Of a stretch of 64,000 bases of DNA, positions 38,265-51,067 are shown in pieces. Under the pieces are notes generated by a model, which was not told where the DNA came from, made no database searches, and saw nothing but the letters and a program-made list of their open reading frames with translations. The position numbers and the translations under genes are program-made. This DNA comes from Euwallacea fornicatus (taxonomy: Eukaryota; Arthropoda; Insecta; Coleoptera; Curculionidae). Position 1 is the stretch's first letter. The number at the start of each line of letters is the position of its first letter. The DNA lies in assembly GCF_040115645.1 (NCBI RefSeq), contig NW_027096041.1, positions 1 to 64,000 of the forward strand. Reading direction: 5' to 3'.

Positions 38265-41200
38265 TGACACTTTGTTTAAGGAATTTGGTCCTCATTTGCC
38301 GAAGTTATCGAGCTTCAAATTTGAAAAGTCACACAAGTTGTGTGTTTGAGCACATAAAGTACTATTTTTCTTGGAAGTTCAACAAGATGCAATCATGATG
38401 TGTTGTGACATCTTCAAAATCTCGTCGATCTGATTAATTTGACACTTTGTTTAAGGAATTTGGTCCTCATATGCCGAAGTTATCGAGCTTCAAATTTGAA
38501 AAGTCACAAAAGATGTGTGTTTGAGCACATAAAGTACTATTTTTCTCGAAAGTTCAACAAGATGCAATCATGTTGTGTTGTAACATCTTCAAAATCTCGT
38601 CGATCTGATTATATTGACACTTTGTTTAAGGAATTTGGTCCTCATATGCCGAAGTTATCGAGCTTCAAATTTGAAAAGTCATACAAGTTGTGTGTTTGAG
38701 CACATAAAGTACTATTTTTCTCGGAAGTTCAACAAGATGCAATCATGTTGTGTTGTAACATCTTCAAAATCTCGTCGATCTGATTAATTTGACACTTTGT
38801 ATAAGGAATTTGGTCCTCATTTGCCGAAGTTATCGAGCTTCAAATTTGAAAAGTCATACAAGTTGTGTGTTTGAGCACATAAAGTACTATTTTTCTTGGA
38901 AGATCAACAAGATGCAATCATGTTGTGTTGTCACATCTTCAAAATCTCGTCGATCTGATTAATTTGACACTTTGTTTAAGGAATTTGGTCCTCATTTGCC
39001 GAAGTTATCGAGCTTCAAATTTGAAAAGTCACACAAATTGTGTGTTTGAGCACATAAAGTACCATTTTTCTTGGAAGTTCAACAAGATGCAATCATGATG
39101 TGTTGTAACATCTTCAAAATCTCGTCGATCTGATTAATTTGACACTTTGTTTAAGGAATTTGGTCCTCATATGCCGAAGTTATCGAGCTTCAAATTTGAA
39201 AAGTCACAAAAGATGTGTGTTTGAGCACATAAAGTACTATTTTTCTCGGAAGTTCAACAAGATGCAATTCTGATGTGTTGTAACATCTTCAAAATCTCGT
39301 CGATCTGATTAATTTGACACTTTGTTTAAGGAATTTGGTCCTCATTTGCCGAAGTTATCGAGCTTCAAATTTGAAAAGTCACACAAGTTGTGTGTTTGAG
39401 CACATAAAGTACTATTTTTCTTGGAAGTTCAACAAGATGCAATCATGTTGTGTTGTAACATCTTCAAAATCTCGTCGATCTGATTAATTTGACACTTTGT
39501 TTAAGGAATTTGGTCCTCATTTGCCGAAGTTATCGAGCTTCAAATTTGAAAAGTCACACAAATTGTGTGTTTGAGCACATAAAGTACTATTTTTCTCTGA
39601 AGTTCAACAAGATGCAATCATGATGTGTTGTAACATCTTCAAAATCTCGTCGATCTGATTAATTTGACACTTTGTTTAAGGAATTTTGTCCTCATTTGCC
39701 GAAGTTATCGAGCTTCAAAGTTTGAAAAGTCACACAAGTTGTGTGTTTGAGCACATAAAGTACTATTTTTCTTGGAAGTTCAACAAGATGCAATCATGTT
39801 GTGTTGTAACATCTTCAAAATCTCGTCGATCTGATTAATTTGACACTTTGTTTAAGGAATTTGGTCCTCATTTGCCGAAGTTATCGAGCTTCAAATTTGA
39901 AAAGTCACAAAAGATGTGTGTTTGAGCACATAAAGTACTATTTTTCTTGGAAGTTCAACAAGATGCAATCATGATGTGTTGTGACATCTTCAAAATCTCG
40001 TCGATCTGATTAATTTGACACTTTGTTTAAGGAATTTGGTCCTCATTTGCCGAAGTTATCGAGCTTCAAAGTTTGAAAAGTCACACAAGATGTGTGTTTG
40101 AGCACATAAAGTATTAATTTTCTTGGAAGTTCAACAAGATGCAATCATGATGTGTTGTGACATCTTCAAAATATCGTCGATCTGATTAATTTGACACTTT
40201 GTTTAAGGAATTTGGTCCTCATTTGCCGAAGTTATCGAGCTTCAAAGTTTGAAAAGTCACACAAGATGTGTGTTTGAGCACATAAAGTATTAATTTTCTT
40301 GGAAGTTCAACAAGATGCAATCATGATGTGTTGTGACATCTTCAAAATCTCGTCGATCTGATTAATTTGACACTTTGTTTAAGGAATTTGGTCCTCATTT
40401 GCCGAAGTTATCGAGCTTCAAATTTGAAAAGTCACAAAAGATGTGTGTTTGAGCACATAAAGTACTATTTTTCTCGGAAGTTCAACAAGATGCAATTCTG
40501 ATGTGTTGTAACATCTTCAAAATCTCGTCGATCTGATTAATTTGACACTTTGTTTAAGGAATTTGGTCCTCATTTGCCGAAGTTATCGAGCTTCAAAGTT
40601 TGAAAAGTCACACAAGTTGTGTGTTTGAGCACATAAAGTACTATTTTTCTCTGAAGTTCAACAAGATGCAATCATGATGTGTTGTAACATCTTCAAAATC
40701 TCGTCGATCTGATTAATTTGACACTTTGTTTAAGGAATTTGGTCCTCATTTGCCGAAGTTATCGAGCTTCAAATTTGAAAAGTCACAAAAGATGTGTGTT
40801 TGAGCACATAAAGCACTATTTTTCTCGGAAGTTCAACAAGATGCAATTCTGATGTGTTGTAACATCTTCAAAATCTCGTCGATCTGATTAATTTGACACT
40901 TTGTTTAAGGAATTTGGTCCTCATTTGCCGAAGTTATCGAGCTTCAAATTTGAAAAGTCACACAAGTTGTGTGTTTGAGCACATAAAGTACTATTTTTCT
41001 TGGAAGTTCAACAAGATGCAATCATGATGTGTTGTGACATCTTCAAAATCTCGTCGATCTGATTATATTGACACTTTGTTTAAGGAATTTGGTCCTCATT
41101 TGCCGAAGTTATCGAGCTTCAAATTTGAAAAGTCACACAAATTGTGTGTTTGAGCACATAAAGTACTATTTTTCTTGGAAGTTCAACAAGATGCAATCAT

Positions 41201-43697
41201 GATGTGTTGTGACATCTTCAAAATCTCGTCGATCTGATTAATTTGACACTTTGTTTAAGGAATTTGGTCCTCATATGCCGAAGTTATCGAGCTTCAAATT
41301 TGAAAAGTCACAAAAGATGTGTGTTTGAGCACATAAAGTACTATTTTTCTAGGAAGTTCAACAAGATGCAATTCTGATGTGTTGTAACATCTTCAAAATC
41401 TCGTCGATCTGATTAATTTGACACTTTGTTTAAGGAATTTGGTCCTCATTTGCCGAAGTTATCGAGCTTCAAATTTGAAAAGTCACACAAGTTGTGTGTT
41501 TGAGCACATAAAGTACTATTTTTCTTGGAAGTTCAACAAGATGCAATCATGATGTGTTGTGACATCTTCAAAATCTCGTCGATCTGATTATATTGACACT
41601 ATGTTTAAGGAATTTGGTCCTCATTTGCCGAAGTTATCGAGCTTCAAATTTGAAAAGTCACACAAGTTGTGTGTTTGAGCACATAAAGTACTATTTTTCT
41701 TGGAAGTTCAACAAGATGCAATCATGATGTGTTGTGACATCTTCAAAATCTCGTCGATCTGATTATATTGACACTTTGTTTAAGGAATTTGGTCCTCATA
41801 TGCCGAAGTTATCGAGCTTCAAAATTTGAAAAGTCACACAAGTTTTGTGTTTGAGCACATAAAGTACTATTTTTCTTGGAAGTTCAACAAGATGCAATCA
41901 TGATGTGTTGTGAGATCTTCAAAATCTCGTCGACCTGATGATATTGACACTTTGTTTAAGGAATTTGGTCATCATATGCCGAAGTTATCGAGCTTCAAAG
42001 TTTGAAAAGTCACACAAGTTGTGTGTTTGAGCACATAAAGTACTAATTTTCTTGGAAGTTCAACAAGATGCAATCATGTTGTGTTGTAACATCTTCAAAA
42101 TCTCGTCGATCTGATTAATTTGACACTTTGTTTAAGGAATTTGGTCCTCATTTGCCGAAGTTATCGAGCTTCAAATTTGAAAAGTCACACAAGTTGTGTG
42201 TTTGAGCACATAAAGTACTATTTTTCTTGGAAGTTCAACAAGATGCAATCATGATGTGTTGTGACATCTTCAAAATCTCGTCGATCTGATTATATTGACA
42301 CTTTGTTTAAGGAATTTGGTCCTCATTTGCCGAAGTTATCGAGCTTCAAATTTGAAAAGTCACACAAATTGTGTGTTTGAGCACATAAAGTACTATTTTT
42401 CTTGGAAGTTCAACAAGATGAAATCATGATGTGTTGTGACATCTTCAAAATCTCGTCGATCTGATTAATTTGACACTTTGTTTAAGGAATTTGGTCCTCA
42501 TATGCCGAAGTTATCGAGCTTCAAAGTTTGAAAAGTCACACAAGTTTTGTGTTTGAGCACATAAAGTACTATTTTTCTAGGAAGTTCAACAAGATGCAAT
42601 CATGATGTGTTGTGAGATCTTCAAAATCTCGTCGATCTGATGATATTGACACTTTGTTTAAGGAATTTGGTCATCATATGCCGAAGTTATCGAGCTTCAA
42701 AGTTTGAAAAGTCACACAAGTTGTGTGTTTGAGCACATAAAGTACTAATTTTCTTGGAAGTTCAACAAGATGCAATTCTGATGTGTTGTAACATCTTCAA
42801 AATCTCGTCGATCTGATTAATTTGACACTTTGTTTAAGGAATTTGGTCCTCATTTGCCGAAGTTATCGAGCTTCAAATTTGAAAAGTCACACAAGTTGTG
42901 TGTTTGAGCACATAAAGTACTATTTTTCTTGGAAGTTCAACAAAATGCAATCATGATGTGTTGTGACATCTTCAAAATCTCGTCGATCTGATTATATTGA
43001 CACTTTGTTTAAGGAATTTGGTCCTCATTTGCCGAAGTTATCGAGCTTCAAATTTGAAAAGTCACACAAATTGTGTGTTTGAGCACATAAAGTACTATTT
43101 TTCTTGGAAGTTCAACAAGATGCAATCATGATGTGTTGTGACATCTTCAAAATCTCGTCGAGCTGATTAATTTGACACTTTGTTTAAGGAATCTGGTCCT
43201 CATATGCCGAAGTTATCGAGCTTCAAATTTGAAAAGTCACAAAAGATGTGTGTTTGAGCACATAAAGTACTATTTTTCTCGGAAGTTCAACAAGATGCAA
43301 TTCTGATGTGTTGTAACATCTTCAAAATCTCGTCGATCTGATTAATTTGACACTTTGTTTAAGGAATTTGGTCCTCATTTGCCGAAGTTATCGAGCTTCA
43401 AATTTGAAAAGTCACACAAGTTGTGTGTTTGAGCACATAAAGTACTATTTTTCTTGGAAGTTCAACAAGATGCAATCATGATGTGTTGTGACATCTTCAA
43501 AATCTCGTCGATCTGATTATATTGACACTTTGTTTAAGGAATTTGGTCCTCATTTGCCGACGTTATCGAGCTTCAAATTTGAAAAGTCACACAAGTTGTG
43601 TGTTTGAGCACATAAAGTACTATTTTTCTTGGAAGTTCAACAAGATGCAATCATGATGTGTTGTGACATCTTCAAAATCTCGTCGATCTGATTATAT
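38265..43697 (+). repeat. Diverged stretch rich in private substitutions
   Basis: Many monomers here carry changes I see nowhere else, for example 38790-38964 (TTGTATAAG, GAAGATCAAC, TTGTCAC), 38965-39139 (TACCATTT), 40719-40893 (AAGCACT), 42296-42470 (GATGAAATC), 42998-43172 (CGAGCTG), 43173-43347 (AATCTGG) and 43523-43697 (CGACGTT). Weak HOR traces remain: 40894-41768 returns at 42823-43697 (875 bp, offset 1929), and two diverged tetramers sit at 41769-42470 and 42471-43172. An adjacent monomer duplication marked by TATTAATTTT lies at 40016-40367. Confidence 0.78.
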
Positions 43698-46329
43698 TGA
43701 CACTTTGTTTAAGGAATTTGGTCCTCATATGCCGAAGTTATCGAGCTTCAAAGTTTGAAAAGTCACACAAGTTGTGTGTTTGAGCACATAAAGTACTATT
43801 TTTCTCTGAAGTTCAACAAGATGCAATCATGATGTGTTGTAACATCTTCAAAATCTCGTCGATCTGATTAATTTGACACTTTGTTTAAGGAATTTGGTCC
43901 TCATTTGCCGAAGTTATCGAGCTTCAAATTTGAAAAGTCACACAAATTGTGTGTTTGAGCACATAAAGTACTATTTTTCTTGGAAGTTCAACAAGATGCA
44001 ATCATGTTGTGTTGTAACATCTTCAAAATCTCGTCGATCTGATTAATTTGACACTTTGTTTAAGGAATTTGGTCCTCATTTGCCGAAGTTATCGAGCTTC
44101 AAATTTGAAAAGTCACACAAATTGTGTGTTTGAGCACATAAAGTACTATTTTTCTTGGAAGTTCAACAAGATGCAATCATGATGTGTTGTAACATCTTCA
44201 AAATCTCGTCGATCTGATTAATTTGACACTTTGTTTAAGGAATTTGGTCCTCATTTGCCGAAGTTATCGAGCTTCAAAGTTTGAAAAGTCACACAAGATG
44301 TGTGTTTGAGCACATATAGTACTATTTTTCTTGGAAGTTCAACAAGATGCAATCATGATGTGTTGTAACATCTTCAAAATCTCGTCGATCTGATTAATTT
44401 GACACTTTGTTTAAGGAATTTTACCACATTTTCCGAAGTTATCGAGCTTCAAATTTGAAAAGTCACACAAGTTGTGTGTTTGAGCACATAAAGTACTATT
44501 TTTCTTGGAAGTTCAACAAGATGCAATCATGATGTGTTGTGACATCTTCAAAATCTCGTCGATCTGATTATATTGACAATTTGTTTAAGGAATTTGGTCC
44601 TCATATGCCGAAGTTATCGAGCTTCAAAGTTTGAAAAGTCACACAAGTTGTGTGTTTGAGCACATAAAGTACTATTTTTCTTGGAAGTTCAACAAGATGC
44701 AATCATGTTGTGTTGTAACATCTTCAAAATCTCGTCGATCTGATTAATTTGACACTTTGTTTAAGGAATTTGGTCCTCATTTGCCGAAGTTATCGAGCTT
44801 CAAATTTGAAAAGTCACACAAGTTGTGTGTTTGAGCACATAAAGTACTATTTTTCTTGGAAGTTCAACAAGATGCAATCATGATGTGTTGTGACATCTTC
44901 AAAATCTCGTCGATCTGATTATATTGACACTTTGTTTAAGGAATTTGGTCCTCATATGCCGAAGTTATCGAGCTTAAAAGTTTGAAAAGTCACACAAGTT
45001 GTGTGTTTGAACACATAAAGTACTATTTTTCTTGGAAGTTCAACAAGATGCAATCATGTTGTGTTGTAACATCTTCAAAATCTCGTCGATCTGATTAATT
45101 TGACACTTTGTTTAAGGAATTTGGTCCTCATTTGCCGAAGTTATCGAGCTTCAAAGTTTGAAAAGTCACACAAGTTGTGTGTTTGAGCACATAAAGTACT
45201 AATTTTCTTGGAAGTTCAACAAGATGCAATCATGTTGTGTTGTAACATCTTCAAAATCTCGTCGATCTGATTAATTTGACACTTTGTTTAAGGAATTTGG
45301 TCCTCATTTGCCGAAGTTATCGAGCTTCAAATTTGAAAAGTCACACAAGTTGTGTGTTTGAGCACATAAAGTACTATTTTTCTCGGAAGTTCAACAAGAT
45401 GCAATCATGATGTGTTGTAACATCTCCAAAATCTCGTCGATCTGATTATATTGACACTTTGTTTAAGGAATTTGGTCATCATATGCCGAAGTTATCGAGC
45501 TTCAAAGTTTGAAAAGTCACACAAGATGTGTGTTTGAGCACATAAAGTACTATTTTTCTTGGAAGTTCAACAAGATGCAATCATGATGTGTTGTGACATC
45601 TTCAAAATCTCGTCGATCTGATTATATTGACACTTTGTTTAAGGAATTTGGTCCTCATATGCCGAAGTTATCGAGCTTCAAAGTTTGAAAAGTCACACAA
45701 GTTGTGTGTTTGAGCACATAAAGTACTATTTTTCTGTGAAGTTCAACAAGATGCAATCATGATGTGTTGTAACATCTTCAAAATCTCGTCGATCTGATTA
45801 ATTTGACACTTTGTTTAAGGAATTTGGTCCTCATTTGCCGAAGTTATCGAGCTTCAAAGTTTGAAAAGTCACACAAGATGTGTGTTTGAGCACATAAAGT
45901 ACTATTTTTCTTGGAAGTTCAACAAGATGCAATCATGATGTGTTGTAACATCTTCAAAATCTCGTCGATCTGATTAATTTGACACTTTGTTTAAGGAATT
46001 TTACCACATTTTCCGAAGTTATCGAGCTTCAAATTTGAAAAGTCACACAAGTTGTGTGTTTGAGCACATAAAGTACTATTTTTCTTGGAAGTTCAACAAG
46101 ATGCAATCATGATGTGTTGTGACATCTTCAAAATCTCGTCGATCTGATTATATTGACAATTTGTTTAAGGAATTTGGTCCTCATATGCCGAAGTTATCGA
46201 GCTTCAAAGTTTGAAAAGTCACACAAGTTGTGTGTTTGAGCACATAAAGTACTATTTTTCTTGGAAGTTCAACAAGATGCAATCATGATGTGTTGTGACA
46301 TCTTCAAAATCTCGTCGATCTGATTATAT
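43698..46329 (+). repeat. 15-monomer unit (2632 bp), copy 1
   Basis: Order c, n, n, u, y, p, b, r, v, x, h, g, u, y, p. Its first ten monomers (43698-45451) are repeated at 46330-48083. The y monomers here lack the centre base of dyad 1 as well as the y-specific base, making them 174 bp (44400-44573 and 45980-46153). Confidence 0.83.
44574..46153 (+). repeat. Full 9-mer p-b-r-v-x-h-g-u-y (1580 bp)
   Basis: The most complete version of the HOR that dominates the 44-52 kb part of the window. Markers in order: GACAATTT; basic 175; CTTAAAAG with GAACAC; TACTAATTTT; TCTCGG with CATCTCC; GGTCATC with CACACAAGATG; TCTGTGAAG; CACACAAGATG; TTACCACAT. Shorter versions to the right can be derived from it by losing whole monomers. 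Overlaps the 15-mer entry. Confidence 0.82.
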
Positions 46330-48083
46330 TGACACTTTGTTTAAGGAATTTGGTCCTCATATGCCGAAGTTATCGAGCTTCAAAGTTTGAAAAGTCACAC
46401 AAGTTGTGTGTTTGAGCACATAAAGTACTATTTTTCTCTGAAGTTCAACAAGATGCAATCATGATGTGTTGTAACATCTTCAAAATCTCGTCGATCTGAT
46501 TAATTTGACACTTTGTTTAAGGAATTTGGTCCTCATTTGCCGAAGTTATCGAGCTTCAAATTTGAAAAGTCACACAAATTGTGTGTTTGAGCACATAAAG
46601 TACTATTTTTCTTGGAAGTTCAACAAGATGCAATCATGTTGTGTTGTAACATCTTCAAAATCTCGTCGATCTGATTAATTTGACACTTTGTTTAAGGAAT
46701 TTGGTCCTCATTTGCCGAAGTTATCGAGCTTCAAATTTGAAAAGTCACACAAATTGTGTGTTTGAGCACATAAAGTACTATTTTTCTTGGAAGTTCAACA
46801 AGATGCAATCATGATGTGTTGTAACATCTTCAAAATCTCGTCGATCTGATTAATTTGACACTTTGTTTAAGGAATTTGGTCCTCATTTGCCGAAGTTATC
46901 GAGCTTCAAAGTTTGAAAAGTCACACAAGATGTGTGTTTGAGCACATATAGTACTATTTTTCTTGGAAGTTCAACAAGATGCAATCATGATGTGTTGTAA
47001 CATCTTCAAAATCTCGTCGATCTGATTAATTTGACACTTTGTTTAAGGAATTTTACCACATTTTCCGAAGTTATCGAGCTTCAAATTTGAAAAGTCACAC
47101 AAGTTGTGTGTTTGAGCACATAAAGTACTATTTTTCTTGGAAGTTCAACAAGATGCAATCATGATGTGTTGTGACATCTTCAAAATCTCGTCGATCTGAT
47201 TATATTGACAATTTGTTTAAGGAATTTGGTCCTCATATGCCGAAGTTATCGAGCTTCAAAGTTTGAAAAGTCACACAAGTTGTGTGTTTGAGCACATAAA
47301 GTACTATTTTTCTTGGAAGTTCAACAAGATGCAATCATGTTGTGTTGTAACATCTTCAAAATCTCGTCGATCTGATTAATTTGACACTTTGTTTAAGGAA
47401 TTTGGTCCTCATTTGCCGAAGTTATCGAGCTTCAAATTTGAAAAGTCACACAAGTTGTGTGTTTGAGCACATAAAGTACTATTTTTCTTGGAAGTTCAAC
47501 AAGATGCAATCATGATGTGTTGTGACATCTTCAAAATCTCGTCGATCTGATTATATTGACACTTTGTTTAAGGAATTTGGTCCTCATATGCCGAAGTTAT
47601 CGAGCTTAAAAGTTTGAAAAGTCACACAAGTTGTGTGTTTGAACACATAAAGTACTATTTTTCTTGGAAGTTCAACAAGATGCAATCATGTTGTGTTGTA
47701 ACATCTTCAAAATCTCGTCGATCTGATTAATTTGACACTTTGTTTAAGGAATTTGGTCCTCATTTGCCGAAGTTATCGAGCTTCAAAGTTTGAAAAGTCA
47801 CACAAGTTGTGTGTTTGAGCACATAAAGTACTAATTTTCTTGGAAGTTCAACAAGATGCAATCATGTTGTGTTGTAACATCTTCAAAATCTCGTCGATCT
47901 GATTAATTTGACACTTTGTTTAAGGAATTTGGTCCTCATTTGCCGAAGTTATCGAGCTTCAAATTTGAAAAGTCACACAAGTTGTGTGTTTGAGCACATA
48001 AAGTACTATTTTTCTCGGAAGTTCAACAAGATGCAATCATGATGTGTTGTAACATCTCCAAAATCTCGTCGATCTGATTATAT
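46330..48083 (+). repeat. 15-monomer unit, partial copy 2 (first ten monomers, 1754 bp)
   Basis: Repeats 43698-45451 in order and length (1754 bp each). The copies diverge after the x monomer: copy 1 continues with h, copy 2 goes directly to g. Confidence 0.83.
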
Positions 48084-48609
48084 TGACACTTTGTTTAAGG
48101 AATTTGGTCCTCATATGCCGAAGTTATCGAGCTTCAAAGTTTGAAAAGTCACACAAGTTGTGTGTTTGAGCACATAAAGTACTATTTTTCTGTGAAGTTC
48201 AACAAGATGCAATCATGATGTGTTGTAACATCTTCAAAATCTCGTCGATCTGATTAATTTGACACTTTGTTTAAGGAATTTGGTCCTCATTTGCCGAAGT
48301 TATCGAGCTTCAAAGTTTGAAAAGTCACACAAGATGTGTGTTTGAGCACATATAGTACTATTTTTCTTGGAAGTTCAACAAGATGCAATCATGATGTGTT
48401 GTAACATCTTCAAAATCTCGTCGATCTGATTAATTTGACACTTTGTTTAAGGAATTTTACCACATTTTCCGAAGTTATCGAGCTTCAAATTTGAAAAGTC
48501 ACACAAGTTGTGTGTTTGAGCACATAAAGTACTATTTTTCTTGGAAGTTCAACAAGATGCAATCATGATGTGTTGTGACATCTTCAAAATCTCGTCGATC
48601 TGATTATAT
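47206..48609 (+). repeat. 8-mer HOR variant p-b-r-v-x-g-u-y (1404 bp)
   Basis: The 9-mer without its h monomer. The same 8-mer occurs again at 49664-51067 with equal length. Confidence 0.85.
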
Positions 48610-49663
48610 TGACAATTTGTTTAAGGAATTTGGTCCTCATATGCCGAAGTTATCGAGCTTCAAAGTTTGAAAAGTCACACAAGTTGTGTGTTTGAGCACA
48701 TAAAGTACTATTTTTCTTGGAAGTTCAACAAGATGCAATCATGTTGTGTTGTAACATCTTCAAAATCTCGTCGATCTGATTAATTTGACACTTTGTTTAA
48801 GGAATTTGGTCCTCATTTGCCGAAGTTATCGAGCTTCAAATTTGAAAAGTCACACAAGTTGTGTGTTTGAGCACATAAAGTACTATTTTTCTTGGAAGTT
48901 CAACAAGATGCAATCATGATGTGTTGTGACATCTTCAAAATCTCGTCGATCTGATTATATTGACACTTTGTTTAAGGAATTTGGTCCTCATATGCCGAAG
49001 TTATCGAGCTTAAAAGTTTGAAAAGTCACACAAGTTGTGTGTTTGAACACATAAAGTACTATTTTTCTTGGAAGTTCAACAAGATGCAATCATGTTGTGT
49101 TGTAACATCTTCAAAATCTCGTCGATCTGATTAATTTGACACTTTGTTTAAGGAATTTGGTCCTCATTTGCCGAAGTTATCGAGCTTCAAAGTTTGAAAA
49201 GTCACACAAGTTGTGTGTTTGAGCACATAAAGTACTAATTTTCTTGGAAGTTCAACAAGATGCAATCATGTTGTGTTGTAACATCTTCAAAATCTCGTCG
49301 ATCTGATTAATTTGACACTTTGTTTAAGGAATTTGGTCCTCATTTGCCGAAGTTATCGAGCTTCAAATTTGAAAAGTCACACAAGTTGTGTGTTTGAGCA
49401 CATAAAGTACTATTTTTCTCGGAAGTTCAACAAGATGCAATCATGATGTGTTGTAACATCTCCAAAATCTCGTCGATCTGATTATATTGACACTTTGTTT
49501 AAGGAATTTGGTCATCATATGCCGAAGTTATCGAGCTTCAAAGTTTGAAAAGTCACACAAGATGTGTGTTTGAGCACATAAAGTACTATTTTTCTTGGAA
49601 GTTCAACAAGATGCAATCATGATGTGTTGTGACATCTTCAAAATCTCGTCGATCTGATTATAT
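48610..49663 (+). repeat. 6-mer HOR variant p-b-r-v-x-h (1054 bp)
   Basis: Lies between the two 8-mers. It keeps h but lacks g, u and y, so it is complementary to the 8-mer deletion. Confidence 0.85.
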
Positions 49664-51067
49664 TGACAATTTGTTTAAGGAATTTGGTCCTCATATGCCG
49701 AAGTTATCGAGCTTCAAAGTTTGAAAAGTCACACAAGTTGTGTGTTTGAGCACATAAAGTACTATTTTTCTTGGAAGTTCAACAAGATGCAATCATGTTG
49801 TGTTGTAACATCTTCAAAATCTCGTCGATCTGATTAATTTGACACTTTGTTTAAGGAATTTGGTCCTCATTTGCCGAAGTTATCGAGCTTCAAATTTGAA
49901 AAGTCACACAAGTTGTGTGTTTGAGCACATAAAGTACTATTTTTCTTGGAAGTTCAACAAGATGCAATCATGATGTGTTGTGACATCTTCAAAATCTCGT
50001 CGATCTGATTATATTGACACTTTGTTTAAGGAATTTGGTCCTCATATGCCGAAGTTATCGAGCTTAAAAGTTTGAAAAGTCACACAAGTTGTGTGTTTGA
50101 ACACATAAAGTACTATTTTTCTTGGAAGTTCAACAAGATGCAATCATGTTGTGTTGTAACATCTTCAAAATCTCGTCGATCTGATTAATTTGACACTTTG
50201 TTTAAGGAATTTGGTCCTCATTTGCCGAAGTTATCGAGCTTCAAAGTTTGAAAAGTCACACAAGTTGTGTGTTTGAGCACATAAAGTACTAATTTTCTTG
50301 GAAGTTCAACAAGATGCAATCATGTTGTGTTGTAACATCTTCAAAATCTCGTCGATCTGATTAATTTGACACTTTGTTTAAGGAATTTGGTCCTCATTTG
50401 CCGAAGTTATCGAGCTTCAAATTTGAAAAGTCACACAAGTTGTGTGTTTGAGCACATAAAGTACTATTTTTCTCGGAAGTTCAACAAGATGCAATCATGA
50501 TGTGTTGTAACATCTCCAAAATCTCGTCGATCTGATTATATTGACACTTTGTTTAAGGAATTTGGTCCTCATATGCCGAAGTTATCGAGCTTCAAAGTTT
50601 GAAAAGTCACACAAGTTGTGTGTTTGAGCACATAAAGTACTATTTTTCTGTGAAGTTCAACAAGATGCAATCATGATGTGTTGTAACATCTTCAAAATCT
50701 CGTCGATCTGATTAATTTGACACTTTGTTTAAGGAATTTGGTCCTCATTTGCCGAAGTTATCGAGCTTCAAAGTTTGAAAAGTCACACAAGATGTGTGTT
50801 TGAGCACATATAGTACTATTTTTCTTGGAAGTTCAACAAGATGCAATCATGATGTGTTGTAACATCTTCAAAATCTCGTCGATCTGATTAATTTGACACT
50901 TTGTTTAAGGAATTTTACCACATTTTCCGAAGTTATCGAGCTTCAAATTTGAAAAGTCACACAAGTTGTGTGTTTGAGCACATAAAGTACTATTTTTCTT
51001 GGAAGTTCAACAAGATGCAATCATGATGTGTTGTGACATCTTCAAAATCTCGTCGATCTGATTATAT
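49664..51067 (+). repeat. 8-mer HOR variant p-b-r-v-x-g-u-y, second copy (1404 bp)
   Basis: Matches 47206-48609 in subtype order and total length. Ends with a 174-bp y monomer (50894-51067). Confidence 0.85.

Noticed and set aside
38439..38699. 86-codon open frame with a TTG start
   Set aside because: It is one and a half satellite monomers read through. It stays open because monomer 38440-38614 has CATGTTG with AAC and the next has CATACAAG, removing the usual stops. It has no ribosome-site or promoter context, and the same bases in neighbouring monomers are full of stops.
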